The position numbers and the translations under genes were made by a program. The notes below the pieces were generated by a model, which did no database searches, was not told where the DNA came from, and saw nothing but the letters and a program-made list of their open reading frames with translations. Below, one piece after another: positions 8,171 through 15,406 of a stretch of DNA of 64,000 bases. Every line of letters starts with the position of its first letter. The first letter of the stretch is position 1. This DNA comes from Comamonas sp. 26 (GTDB lineage Bacteria > Pseudomonadota > Gammaproteobacteria > Burkholderiales > Burkholderiaceae_C): NCBI RefSeq assembly GCF_002754475.1, contig NZ_PEFL01000001.1, forward strand, positions 1,984,001 to 2,048,000, written 5' to 3'.

Positions 8171-8384
8171 AGTCGGCCGCATTGCCCCCGTGCCTGACAG
8201 GCTCAAGTACGCCCCCAGCAATGGGGCGCTGTACCTTGATTTCCTGCTTGCCCGCGCTGAAGAGCTTGACGCTCCTCCAGCTTGGAAAAAGCTCCCCCCC
8301 GACTACGACCGTCAATGCTATGTGGCGCAGTGTTCTTTGCGTCAGCACGCTGAGTATTTGATCGAAGTGGGGGTTCGCGCATGA
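8163..8384 (+). CDS. small inovirus hypothetical protein before rep
   Basis: A 73-residue soluble protein whose ATG lies inside the end of the preceding gene and whose stop overlaps the rep start (ATGA), so all three are translationally coupled. It contains PSNGALYLDFLLARAEEL and a C-terminal CYVAQCSLRQHAEYL helix. The family is not recognised; it may be a replication accessory protein by position. Confidence 0.6.
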   Translation: MSEVGRIAPVPDRLKYAPSNGALYLDFLLARAEELDAPPAWKKLPPDYDRQCYVAQCSLRQHAEYLIEVGVRA

Positions 8385-9451
8385 AACCCGTTTTCGGTCA
8401 AGGCTTCTTGGATCGGCTGGCAAAGATTGCGGCTGCGCCACAGCCTGAGTTCCGTTTTGACCCAGAAAAGCACAAGCCTTGGGCAACGATCGCAAACCAG
8501 CATGTAACCCCGCGTATGAAGGCCGCTCGTGCCCGCTACGTGGCCCGTTCTGAGGCCAATGCGCGCGTGTCTCATGCTCGCATGGTGTCGCTTGTGGGCG
8601 AGGCTCAGGCAGCGCGCGAAGCGCGCGGGCTTGTCTCACTATCAACAACTTGCAAGGCTGATGGTTCTGGTCTTTCGGTAGTTGATTTCATGGCTGAAAA
8701 CACCATCGAAATTGACCACCAAAAGGCCCGCATTACCCGCATGCAAAAAAGCGTTGGTATCTCTGCCAAAGCCTTGCACCACCTGGGCGAAAAAAACCAA
8801 CGCGTTTGGATGCTCACGCTGACCTATGCTGGCACAAACCGCAACTGGCGTCCTGAGCACATCAGCCGTTATTTGGATGGCCTGCGCAAGTGGCACTACA
8901 GCCGCACAGGCATCAAAAAAGTCCGCTACGTGTGGGTTGCTGAGCTGCAAAAACGCGGCGTCATCCACTACCACGTGTGCGTGTGGCTCAACCATGGCCT
9001 GACCCCGCCAAAGCCCGATAGCGCATGGAAAAAGAAGGGCGCATTTCAGGCCCCCATGTGGACGCATGGCATGTCAAACCGGGTACGCGCAACGCATCCC
9101 GTTGCCTACCTCATGAAGTACGCCAGCAAAGGCACATCAGAAGGGAAATTTCCGCATGGCGCTCGAATCAGTGGTGTTGGTGGGCTTGATGAAATTGGCC
9201 GTGGTTGCCGTCGCTGGGTTCTGTGGCCTGCGTATGTGCAGGGCAATGCTTCCATCAAGGACAGATTCAGACCTGCGCCGGGAGGCGGCTATCTCAATGC
9301 TAAGACCGGGGAACTCCTACGGTCTGAGTTCGTGCCAACAGGCGGCGGTTTTACGCGATTTGTGCGCGTGCGCACCACCCCCAGAAGCATTGAAAACACC
9401 GGTGGCCCCTTTAGCTGGCTATCGGACAAGCCGGGGGTAGCTCATGCGTGA
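8381..9451 (+). CDS. rolling-circle replication initiator (HUH endonuclease)
   Basis: A 356-residue initiator of the gpII/RstA functional class, which nicks the phage plus-strand origin and rejoins the displaced strand. The HUH metal motif is HYH (H196, H198) within GVIHYHVCVWL. Two tyrosines four residues apart (YLMKY, Y243 and Y247) form the probable Y2 active site on one helix. The strand MLTLTYAG (~143-150) is motif 1. The N-terminal ~120 residues are basic and probably contact DNA. Length and motifs match the Rep proteins of RSS1/Pf-like inoviruses. It overlaps the preceding gene by four bases and the following lipoprotein gene by eight. Confidence 0.88.
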   Translation: MKPVFGQGFLDRLAKIAAAPQPEFRFDPEKHKPWATIANQHVTPRMKAARARYVARSEANARVSHARMVSLVGEAQAAREARGLVSLSTTCKADGSGLSVVDFMAENTIEIDHQKARITRMQKSVGISAKALHHLGEKNQRVWMLTLTYAGTNRNWRPEHISRYLDGLRKWHYSRTGIKKVRYVWVAELQKRGVIHYHVCVWLNHGLTPPKPDSAWKKKGAFQAPMWTHGMSNRVRATHPVAYLMKYASKGTSEGKFPHGARISGVGGLDEIGRGCRRWVLWPAYVQGNASIKDRFRPAPGGGYLNAKTGELLRSEFVPTGGGFTRFVRVRTTPRSIENTGGPFSWLSDKPGVAHA

Positions 9452-9551
9452 TTTGCTCCTGTGGCTTTTGCTTTCTGCAGCCGTTACCGGCTGTGCATCT
9501 TTGGCGCCTGAGCCTGAGTGGGTTCAGGCAGTGAGAGGGAGTTTCTGGTGA
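9444..9551 (+). CDS. 35-aa predicted lipoprotein of inovirus
   Basis: The reading frame MRDLLLWLLLSAAVTGCASL contains a hydrophobic signal and a lipobox (AVTGC, lipidated Cys17), leaving an 18-residue mature peptide. It overlaps rep at its start, and its stop (TGATG) overlaps the next start. A lipopeptide of this size is unusual for a phage; a role in envelope interaction or immunity is speculative. Confidence 0.6.
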   Translation: MRDLLLWLLLSAAVTGCASLAPEPEWVQAVRGSFW

Positions 9552-9640
9552 TGGATTCCCAAAACTTGATAGAGCTATTTGTTGCTGGCACGACCTTCTT
9601 TGCATTCGTGCTTGGCTATCGGCAGGGGAGGGTCGGCTGA
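9551..9640 (+). CDS. 29-aa membrane miniprotein, possible pVII/pIX-type tip protein
   Basis: A 29-residue frame with one membrane helix (LFVAGTTFFAFVLGY, ~8-22) and a basic C-terminus RQGRVG. It overlaps its neighbours on both sides (TGATG junctions). Size, topology and position just before the major coat gene match the pVII/pIX tip proteins of Ff phages; no sequence homology is claimed. Confidence 0.55.
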   Translation: MDSQNLIELFVAGTTFFAFVLGYRQGRVG

Positions 9641-9744
9641 TGCTGATTTCCGCTTATCTCGGCTTGCTCGTCCTGGCCTATTTCGGTGGCTACAAGGTGG
9701 GCTATGTCGTCAAGTTCATCAACCAATTGGGCAATTCTGCCTAA
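9640..9744 (+). CDS. 34-aa membrane miniprotein, possible pVII/pIX-type tip protein
   Basis: A 34-residue frame starting MLISAYLGLLVLAYFGGYKVGY, a single N-terminal membrane helix followed by a short polar tail. It starts on the stop of the preceding mini-gene and ends 40 bases before the coat gene. As with its neighbour, a minor virion protein is likely from context. Confidence 0.55.
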   Translation: MLISAYLGLLVLAYFGGYKVGYVVKFINQLGNSA

Positions 9745-9784
9745 GCGTTTGCCGGTCGCATTACCGGTGTTTTTGAGGTGTTCA

Positions 9785-10021
9785 ATGAAAGAAAAACTGA
9801 AGAATCTGCGCGCTCGCGCAATGGTGCTGGCTCTGTCTGCTGGCCCTGCGCTGGCTATGGCTGCTGACCCCACTGATCCGGCTGCTGCTATCGGTCAGGC
9901 AAAGACTGATATCGGTCTGATCATCGTTGCCGGTGGCGGCGCGCTGGTGTCGCTGGCCCTGCTCGGTGTGGGCTGGGTGGTGGGTGCCCGTTTCGTCAAG
10001 AAACTGGGTCGCGCAGGTTAA
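9785..10021 (+). CDS. major coat protein (pVIII-like)
   Basis: A 78-residue precursor from ATG 9785; longer upstream reading is rejected because it overlaps the 34-aa gene. Residues 1-~26 are a signal peptide with basic start MKEKLKNLRARAM and cleavage near AMAADP. The mature ~52 residues have an acidic N-terminus (ADPTDPAAA), one membrane helix (~46-66) and a basic C-terminus (RFVKKLGRAG), the standard charge order of filamentous phage coat proteins, whose basic end contacts DNA inside the virion. A strong terminator follows, expected for a highly expressed gene. Confidence 0.88.
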   Translation: MKEKLKNLRARAMVLALSAGPALAMAADPTDPAAAIGQAKTDIGLIIVAGGGALVSLALLGVGWVVGARFVKKLGRAG

Positions 10022-10026
10022 TAGCT

Positions 10027-10080
10027 GCGGCGCTCTGCTGCCCCTGCGTAGCGGGGGTGGCAGGGTGCCGCTAATCTTTT
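10027..10080 (+). terminator. strong terminator after major coat gene
   Basis: A long interrupted hairpin: GCGGC (10027-10031) pairs with GCCGC (10067-10071) and the inner CTGCTGCCCC pairs with GGGGGTGGCAG around a 7-base loop, followed by CTAATCTTTT. Inoviruses commonly place a central terminator here to separate abundant coat transcripts from minor-protein genes. Confidence 0.75.
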
Positions 10081-10092
10081 GAGGCGCTCATA

Positions 10093-11514
10093 GTGTATTT
10101 TCTTCGCATAGCGTTTTTCATATTGCTTGGCGCTTGGCAGATTTGCTATGCATCCGTGCCAATGGGGCCAAGATATTATTTATCTGGTGCCAGTACTACT
10201 CCAAACTATCCAACAAAGCAGGCTGCTTGCGATTCTTGGTCTCCTTCTGTCTCTGATATTAAGCGTGTTGTTGAGGGGAATGTTTGTGTGCTCCGGCGTT
10301 CGTCTGATGGTTCTGAGTACTACAGATTTTCTATTTCCTCATTAAGCGCTTGCCCTGATAATTCAACTGCATCCGGTTCAACATGCACCTGCAAATCAGG
10401 TTTTAATGAGGAAAACGGCCAGTGTGTCGCGCAAATGTCCTCTGAAAAAGCATGTGGTATTGCTTTATATAACAGTGGTTCTGTTACGAGAGTTTCGGTC
10501 ACATTGGATGGAAATGTTGATGACGGTGTTTATTGTCAGCCTCAGGGTGATGATGTAAAGCCCGGTCTTGCTTGCGCAATGACTTTTGAAAAAGATATTG
10601 GCTGGAAAACTGATGATGGAAAGTGGCATTCTCGGGGAGTTCTCCAGCCTCGCATGATTGGTGGAAACTTTCAGCCATGTGTGCCGGGTATTGATCCTTC
10701 AAACAATCCACCTGACCCAGCAAAGCCGCCTGAAATTCCAAAAAAGCAAGACTCCGCCTGTCCCAATGGCTATCCGGGAGATGTAGGCGGGCAGACCAAG
10801 TGCATCCCAAGCTTTGGCTATAACGGTGTTGATTTCGCACCCAAAACCAAGTCCTCAGAGACCGCCACAAGCAAGACGAATACAACGACAAAAACAGAAT
10901 GCGCATCTGGAAAATGCACCACGACTGAGACCGTCAAGGTCACTGATAAAGCTACAGGTCAGATCACGACAACTGAGAACGTGACAACAGAAGTTGATAG
11001 GGATTGGTGCAACAAAGCCGAGAACAAAGATAAATGTGCGGCAAACGGTAAGCCGCCATATTCTGGTCAGGGTACAGGTTCTTCAAGTAATGGAACCGGA
11101 AATGGCGATGGCGATGGTGAGGACAAAGGCGGGCGCTGTGGTGCCAAAGGTCAGCCGCCTTGCAAAATCGATGAAACAGGTACGCCAACTGGTGAGGGGA
11201 AATTTGATGCTTTGCTAGATAAGCAAGCGCAAGATCATCAGAGCCGCATGGATACATTGGGCGGAATTAAAAGTACTGCGGATAAAGATACCTCCATGGG
11301 CGTTAATGGTGGCTTTCAGTGGTTAACGCATAAATCTTGTTCACCATGGAATCTCGGTGATTTAAAAATATTGACTGAGACTTTTAAGCTGGAATTGAAT
11401 ATTTGCGTAATAGAGCCTTTTGTTATTCCGGTGATGAATTTTCTGTGGATTCTCGCAACCATATTTATGACGTTTTCAAGAGTTGCTAGCGTCATGGGTG
11501 CAAAGGTGGACTAA
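10093..11514 (+). CDS. pIII-like minor coat / adsorption protein
   Basis: A 473-residue protein from GTG 10093, with GAGG at 10081. It has a signal peptide (residues 1-~20, ending CYAS) and Cys-rich N-terminal domains (CPDNSTASGSTCTCKSGF at ~85-101, resembling a short EGF-like loop). A Pro-rich segment at ~200-215, a Thr/Lys-rich repeat region at ~253-305 and a Gly/Asp-rich linker (SSSNGTGNGDGDGEDKGG) follow. A C-terminal membrane anchor lies at ~440-462. This domain order is that of pIII: receptor-binding domains, flexible linkers, membrane-anchored C-domain. The gene is more AT-rich than its neighbours. Its last base overlaps the next gene's start. Confidence 0.8.
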   Translation: MYFLRIAFFILLGAWQICYASVPMGPRYYLSGASTTPNYPTKQAACDSWSPSVSDIKRVVEGNVCVLRRSSDGSEYYRFSISSLSACPDNSTASGSTCTCKSGFNEENGQCVAQMSSEKACGIALYNSGSVTRVSVTLDGNVDDGVYCQPQGDDVKPGLACAMTFEKDIGWKTDDGKWHSRGVLQPRMIGGNFQPCVPGIDPSNNPPDPAKPPEIPKKQDSACPNGYPGDVGGQTKCIPSFGYNGVDFAPKTKSSETATSKTNTTTKTECASGKCTTTETVKVTDKATGQITTTENVTTEVDRDWCNKAENKDKCAANGKPPYSGQGTGSSSNGTGNGDGDGEDKGGRCGAKGQPPCKIDETGTPTGEGKFDALLDKQAQDHQSRMDTLGGIKSTADKDTSMGVNGGFQWLTHKSCSPWNLGDLKILTETFKLELNICVIEPFVIPVMNFLWILATIFMTFSRVASVMGAKVD

Positions 11515-11843
11515 TGCCGTTAATAGGTGGACTGCTCTCTAATCTTTTGGTCGGACTGGTTAACTGGTTCGCTCAGTATTTCGGGCGCAAGGTTGCATTC
11601 GGTGCGGCTACGGTTGCCGCGATGACGGCTCTGACTGCGGCGCTCTTTGTCTTTATGCGCGGCATCGTTGGGCCGCTAATTAGCCAGCTTGACGGAACTG
11701 CTGGCATGTTCATGGAGGCCATGCAGATGGTCATTCCTCCGGTGGCTCCGGCCTGCCTGAGTACCTACGTCACGGTATGGACTGCCGCGACTGCCTACAC
11801 GTGGCAGCGTGATCTGATTCACCTCTTTGCCAAAGCGGGGTAA
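11514..11843 (+). CDS. pVI-like minor coat membrane protein (DUF5455-like)
   Basis: A 109-residue protein with three hydrophobic segments: ~6-22, ~30-50 and a weaker one at ~76-95. The size, topology and position between the pIII-like gene and the Zot gene match the pVI/DUF5455 family, which works with pIII at the end of the filament to release the phage from the membrane. The start overlaps the pIII-like stop by one base. Confidence 0.72.
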   Translation: MPLIGGLLSNLLVGLVNWFAQYFGRKVAFGAATVAAMTALTAALFVFMRGIVGPLISQLDGTAGMFMEAMQMVIPPVAPACLSTYVTVWTAATAYTWQRDLIHLFAKAG

Positions 11844-11846
11844 GCC

Positions 11847-12719
11847 ATGCCGGTTTATGTGGTGCAGGGCAAGTTGGGTACGGGCAAAGGCCTGTACTGC
11901 ATGCTCAAGATGGATGACGCTTTGCGCGATGGTCGCAGGGTAGCGACAAACTTTGACCTGTTTCTTGAGCACTTGATGCCAGCCAATAGCAAGGTGTCTG
12001 CAATTCGGGTGCCTGACAAGCCAACTGCTCAGGATTTGGACGATATCGGCCCGGGAAACCCAGATTCACGCTTTGATGAAGAGAGAAACGGCATCTTGGT
12101 GCTTGATGAGCTCGGTAGCTGGCTCAACTCGCGCGGCTTCAACTCACCAGAGCGCGCAGCCTTGCTTGACTGGCTTATTCATGCCCGTAAAAAGGGCTGG
12201 GACGTTTATCTGGTCGTCCAGAGTATCGACATGATTGATAAGCAGGTGCGTGTCGGCCTGGCTGAATATCAGGTGCGCATGATCCGGGGCGACAAAATCA
12301 AGATACCGGTCGTCGGCACGTTCTTGGGCAAGCGTGGCCGTCTGCCAAAGTTTCATATCGCCAATATCAGTTTGACGGATGTGCCCGGCCTCACCATTGA
12401 CCGTGAATTCTTCAAGGCAGGCTATCTGTATAAGGGCTATGACACTTTGCAGATCTTCCGTGATTGGGTGCGCAATCCCGTAGACCCTCGGTTTAAAACA
12501 GAGCTCTACGGCGGCCCATACAGCATGTTGACTGCATGGCACCTCAAGGGCCGTTTTGAAGCGCCAAAGGCTCGCCAAAGCCTGTTGCAGCGCCTATTCA
12601 GCCAACCTCAGGTAAAGCCTGCTCCTAAGCCACGTCTGGCCGCTGTGGCCTTGTGTTCAAAACTGCCGCCGGATGAAGCGTGGAAACTCGCACGGCGCTA
12701 TGTCCAAGGGGGCGTGTGA
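11847..12719 (+). CDS. zot: Zot/pI-like assembly ATPase, cytoplasmic domain only
   Basis: A 290-residue protein with a Walker A motif GKLGTGKG (8-15), a Walker B strand GILVLDELG near ~88-96 and the conserved HARKKGWDVYLVVQ-type segment of Zonular-occludens-toxin proteins. Zot/pI drives extrusion of filamentous phage through the inner membrane. Usual family members continue into a transmembrane helix and a periplasmic tail; here the chain ends at RRYVQGGV without a membrane segment. The stop (TGATG) overlaps the start of a 37-aa single-span protein, and the gene after that encodes a secreted Cys-rich protein resembling the missing tail. Confidence 0.82.
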   Translation: MPVYVVQGKLGTGKGLYCMLKMDDALRDGRRVATNFDLFLEHLMPANSKVSAIRVPDKPTAQDLDDIGPGNPDSRFDEERNGILVLDELGSWLNSRGFNSPERAALLDWLIHARKKGWDVYLVVQSIDMIDKQVRVGLAEYQVRMIRGDKIKIPVVGTFLGKRGRLPKFHIANISLTDVPGLTIDREFFKAGYLYKGYDTLQIFRDWVRNPVDPRFKTELYGGPYSMLTAWHLKGRFEAPKARQSLLQRLFSQPQVKPAPKPRLAAVALCSKLPPDEAWKLARRYVQGGV

Positions 12720-12832
12720 TGTGGTGGCTTATCTTCTCTTGGTTGATCGGCGTAGGTGTCTGCCTCTGGGCCGTCAGTGAGCTTTTGGGCGATGCTGGTG
12801 GGGAAATGGACAAGCCATGGGAAAAGCGCTGA
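12719..12832 (+). CDS. 37-aa single-span protein, candidate Zot membrane segment
   Basis: A reading frame beginning on the Zot stop (TGATG). It encodes MWWLIFSWLIGVGVCLWAV, one clear membrane helix, then a short polar tail ending KPWEKR. It overlaps the next gene by 16 bases. It could supply the membrane anchor absent from the Zot ATPase. Confidence 0.6.
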   Translation: MWWLIFSWLIGVGVCLWAVSELLGDAGGEMDKPWEKR

Positions 12833-13128
12833 AACTCCTGCTGGCTGCGTCCGCTGTGAGCGTGGCCATGCTCGCCAATGCAGCTGAACCGGATAGGGTG
12901 GTCGGCTGCACCAAGACTGCCAAGGCATGTACCTGCTACAGCCCATCTGGCAGACCTGTCGTGGTCGCTCCTGATTTCTGCGAGGCTAAATTTCTGCCTA
13001 TCACTGTCATGACCTTTGCCGGGGGTGATATTTCGCCACTGTTGACCGTGCCAAAGCCCATTCGCGCACCTGAACCGGAACCTGAGCCTTATCGAGGTCA
13101 ACCTGTCCCATGGTTGATCCATCGCTAG
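12817..13128 (+). CDS. secreted Cys-rich protein resembling Zot C-terminal periplasmic domain
   Basis: A 103-residue protein with a signal peptide MGKALKLLLAASAVSVAMLA ending near ANAAEP. The mature part contains VVGCTKTAKACTCYSPSG and a later Cys (DFCEAKF). The pattern GC-x5-C-x-CY-x-x-x-G followed by a third region Cys is what I recall from the periplasmic tails of full-length inovirus Zot proteins. Residues ~80-95 are Pro/Glu-rich. It is the last gene of the phage operon. I interpret it as the detached Zot tail; otherwise it is an exported phage protein of unknown role. Confidence 0.62.
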   Translation: MGKALKLLLAASAVSVAMLANAAEPDRVVGCTKTAKACTCYSPSGRPVVVAPDFCEAKFLPITVMTFAGGDISPLLTVPKPIRAPEPEPEPYRGQPVPWLIHR

Positions 13129-13132
13129 GGTG

Positions 13133-13390
13133 GGATCGGAATTGGTTGGAGAACGTAGTTCTCTGACCAGTTCTGAGCGCAACCGCTTTGTCCATCGTCA
13201 CCACTGAAAATCACAGCATGGATGGGGTTGGAATTGGTTGGAGAACGCAGTTCTCTGACCAGTTCTAAGCCTGTCCATCCTTTCCATCGTCACCACTGAA
13301 AATCACAGCATGGATGGGGTTGGAAGTGGTTGAAGAACGCAGTTCTTTGACCAGTTCTAAGCCTGTCCAACCCTTGCCATCGTCACCCCT
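13133..13390 (+). repeat. 92-bp tandem repeat, three copies, with internal palindrome
   Basis: The period is 92 bases: equivalent positions fall at 13141, 13233 and 13325. Each unit carries GAGAAC-GTA/GCA-GTTCTC (the third copy is changed to GAAGAAC-GCA-GTTCTT) followed by TGACCAGTTCT. Copies one and two share a near-identical second half with TCGTCACCACTGAAAATCAC. The array lies just after the last phage gene in the noncoding region, where inoviruses keep origins and packaging signals. Confidence 0.85.
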
Positions 13391-13412
13391 GTGATCTGGC
13401 AGCTAGCGTAAA

Positions 13413-13457
13413 GCTTGAAATCCGTTTGAGTGCAAAGCACTCGGGCGGATTTTGAGC
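13413..13457 (+). other. two-part hairpin in phage intergenic region
   Basis: The outer stem AATCCG (13419-13424) pairs with CGGATT (13446-13451), extended by imperfect pairs. The inner stem GAGTGC (13428-13433) pairs with GCACTC (13437-13442) around AAA. It has no T-run, so a structural role such as packaging signal or origin is more likely than termination. Confidence 0.55.
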
Positions 13458-13905
13458 TTGGAGCGTCGTTGTCATCGTCACTCATTCCACCTGGTCGTGT
13501 TTGCTTCGCAGTTTCTGGCCTGCGCATGCCTTGTTTGGGTAAATCTGTTCGCAGTCCGCGTCTGATCGCGCACAAGTCCGCTTGCTTGGGGAGATATCGC
13601 ACCCAGCGCGCCGGATTGCCCATAGTTAGCTTGGCATATCCAGCAGCATGAGCTTTCCCGCAGGACTGGCAAGGCAGTATGTTGGACGGAAGGCGGCAAC
13701 TTCCCGCACAGCTGGGGTTGGATCACTCGCCCTGAAAAACCGGTATTGGTGCGCAGCACTCCTGCACGTGGTTAAAAAATGGCCATAAAAATGCGGCCCC
13801 GGCCGAAGCTGGAAGCCGCATGAATAGAGGATGAGAAATCCTAAATTGGTAGCAGTGCGAGTCGGAAGCCTGGCATTTTCTTACGAATCCAGCTGGACGA
13901 TATTT
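13458..13905. other. noncoding stretch of prophage right end
   Basis: I see no convincing gene here; open frames on both strands lack ribosome sites and recognisable products. One structure stands out: ATGCGGC (13791-13797) pairs with GCCGCAT (13815-13821). This is probably the rest of the inovirus intergenic region. Confidence 0.5.
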
Positions 13906-13933
13906 GATAGATACGATGTATATTATGTTAAAT
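13906..13933 (+). other. right Xer site (attR) with canonical dif XerD arm
   Basis: GATAGATACGA (XerC-type arm), TGTATA (centre), TTATGTTAAAT (XerD arm). The last 17 bases are identical to the centre and XerD arm of the Escherichia coli dif site as I recall it. The XerC arm differs from the usual bacterial arm and is probably phage-derived, as expected for the right junction of a XerC-mediated insertion. Confidence 0.8.
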
Positions 13934-14007
13934 CGCTATTACGTCGAATCCTGCTCAAACTACTCCCACAGGTTCAGATAGCCTGAAAACCGCACGAACG
14001 CCATGTG

Positions 14008-14151
14008 ATGTTTCGTGCACCATACCCCGCTCATCTCCCTCACTTCTCATCCATCCTCGACAACGTGCCCGGCAGCATTGACCAAAAGACCAAGCTGCTG
14101 GACATATCGCGCGCAACGCTGGCCAATCTGCCGGTTTTCAGAATTGGCTAG
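14008..14151 (+). pseudogene. short reading frame, possible phage HTH remnant
   Basis: A 47-residue frame whose centre reads SILDNVPGSIDQKTKLLDIS, with the look of the start of a phage helix-turn-helix protein. It ends at TAG right after the putative recognition helix, and the following DNA (to 14304) has no open continuation. It lies outside the right Xer site, so it may be debris from an older dif-integrated phage. Low confidence. Confidence 0.3.
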
Positions 14152-14304
14152 AAGCGCGGCGGCAATTTTCTGTACGCTTCTGTAGACCGCTTATGCGCTG
14201 AAGCATGAGCATTCCCACAAGGCATGTGTGGACGGTAGTTGAATTCCCCTACTTAGTAGCGGCATTTCTGGAGTTGTGAGGCGCACTTTAGGGCGGCTTA
14301 CGTA

Positions 14305-15225
14305 TCAGCAAGCCACTCGCTGCAGGTGAGGATGTTGCACAAAAAGCTCAGCCGCCCAATCCACAAAGGCCCGTACCTTGGCACTGAGATGACGGTTGGG
14401 CGGATAGACAACGTAGACGGGAAGCAGAGGCTGGCCCCATTCAGGTAGCAGTTGCACCAGCTCACCACGCGTCAAGTACTCATGGGCCTGGAAGGTGGTG
14501 ATCTGAGCCACACCGTGACCCGCGACCGTGGCCGCTACATAGGAGTTGGCCTCGTTGACGGCCAGCTGAGCCGGGCTGCTGATCTCCAGCGCCTCATCGC
14601 CGCGGTGAAATTCCAGCGGATAGCGACGCATGGACACAGGTGAAAAATAAATGATGTTGCGATGGCCCTGCTCCAGATCAAGTGGGTGCAGTGGCGTGCC
14701 GTAATGTGCCAGATAGCTTGGTGAGGCCACGGTGATGAACTCAAGGTTGCCAATGCGCCGCGCCACCAGAGACTGGTCCGCCAGCTCACCGCCGCGTATC
14801 ACGCAGTCCACGTTGTCGCCGATTAGGTCTACGGTCCGGTCGCTCACGCCTAGGTCTATTTGAATGTCGGGGTAGCGGGCCTGGAATTCGGCCAGGTGCG
14901 GAATGATGAGCAGGCGAGCCATGGAAGTGCCAACGTCAACGCGCAGGCGGCCGCGCGGCGTGGCACGCGCCTGGCTTAAGCTGGCCTCCATGTCGTCGAA
15001 ATCGGCTAGCAGACGAATGACTCGGTCGTAGTAGGCTGCACCGTCTGCCGTAACCGTGACGCGGCGAGTAGTACGGTTTAGCAACTTCACGCGCAGCCGT
15101 GCCTCCAAGGCTTGCACGTGTTTGGTCACCGTGCCCTTGGGCAATTGCAGCGAATCGGCCGCGCGCGTGAACGTGCCGGCCTCGACCACCCTCGCGAACA
15201 GGCGCATGGCCTGGATCTGGTCCAT
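14305..15225 (-). CDS. LysR-family transcriptional regulator next to RND pump operon
   Basis: A 306-residue protein. The N-terminal winged HTH (AMRLFARVVEAGTFTRAADSLQLPKGTVTKHVQALE, ~5-40) and C-terminal effector-binding domain (~90-295) are standard LysR length and order. It reads away from the hydrolase and RND efflux genes, so it probably controls them, as MexT does for MexEF-OprN. The sequence is of the large LysR subgroup containing many Burkholderiales paralogues, so the effector cannot be predicted. Confidence 0.85.
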   Translation of the reverse strand: MDQIQAMRLFARVVEAGTFTRAADSLQLPKGTVTKHVQALEARLRVKLLNRTTRRVTVTADGAAYYDRVIRLLADFDDMEASLSQARATPRGRLRVDVGTSMARLLIIPHLAEFQARYPDIQIDLGVSDRTVDLIGDNVDCVIRGGELADQSLVARRIGNLEFITVASPSYLAHYGTPLHPLDLEQGHRNIIYFSPVSMRRYPLEFHRGDEALEISSPAQLAVNEANSYVAATVAGHGVAQITTFQAHEYLTRGELVQLLPEWGQPLLPVYVVYPPNRHLSAKVRAFVDWAAELFVQHPHLQRVAC

Positions 15226-15406
15226 GGACTCTCCCTTTTCCTTCTCTGCCCTTGGTTAGGGCAGCAGAATTCTCACACGTAGTCAGCAACGCGATTGTTC
15301 AGAAATTGGAAACACAGCGGTGGCGATTGCCTGGTTTATCGTTGTCACCTGTCACGCTACATTTGCCATCACCCGGTTCTGTCCGGTCTTGTTCGGTCTT
15401 ACAACC

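Larger units (their letters stand above)
7051..13922 (+). mobile_element. inovirus (filamentous phage) prophage integrated at dif
   Basis: The distance between the two TGTATA central hexamers is 6,866 bp, a normal inovirus genome size. The gene order is classic: repressor (divergent), ssDNA-binding protein, HUH replication protein, small membrane proteins, major coat, pIII-like adsorption protein, pVI-like protein, Zot/pI ATPase, then a noncoding region with repeats and hairpins. No phage integrase is encoded, which agrees with use of host XerC/XerD as in CTXphi-type and Ralstonia inoviruses. All expected functions are present and no gene is visibly broken, so it may be active. Confidence 0.88.

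Noticed and set aside
7802..8384. Toxin-antitoxin pair between ssDNA-binding protein and rep
   Set aside because: Three small coupled genes in a conserved inovirus position; no toxin or antitoxin signature visible.
13133..13390. Regularly spaced repeats suggesting a CRISPR array
   Set aside because: The whole 92-bp unit is repeated, including the would-be spacers, there are only three copies, and no cas gene is near.
13478..13759. Open frames on both strands in the phage noncoding region
   Set aside because: No ribosome sites, no recognisable product, and overlapping hairpins; treated as noncoding.
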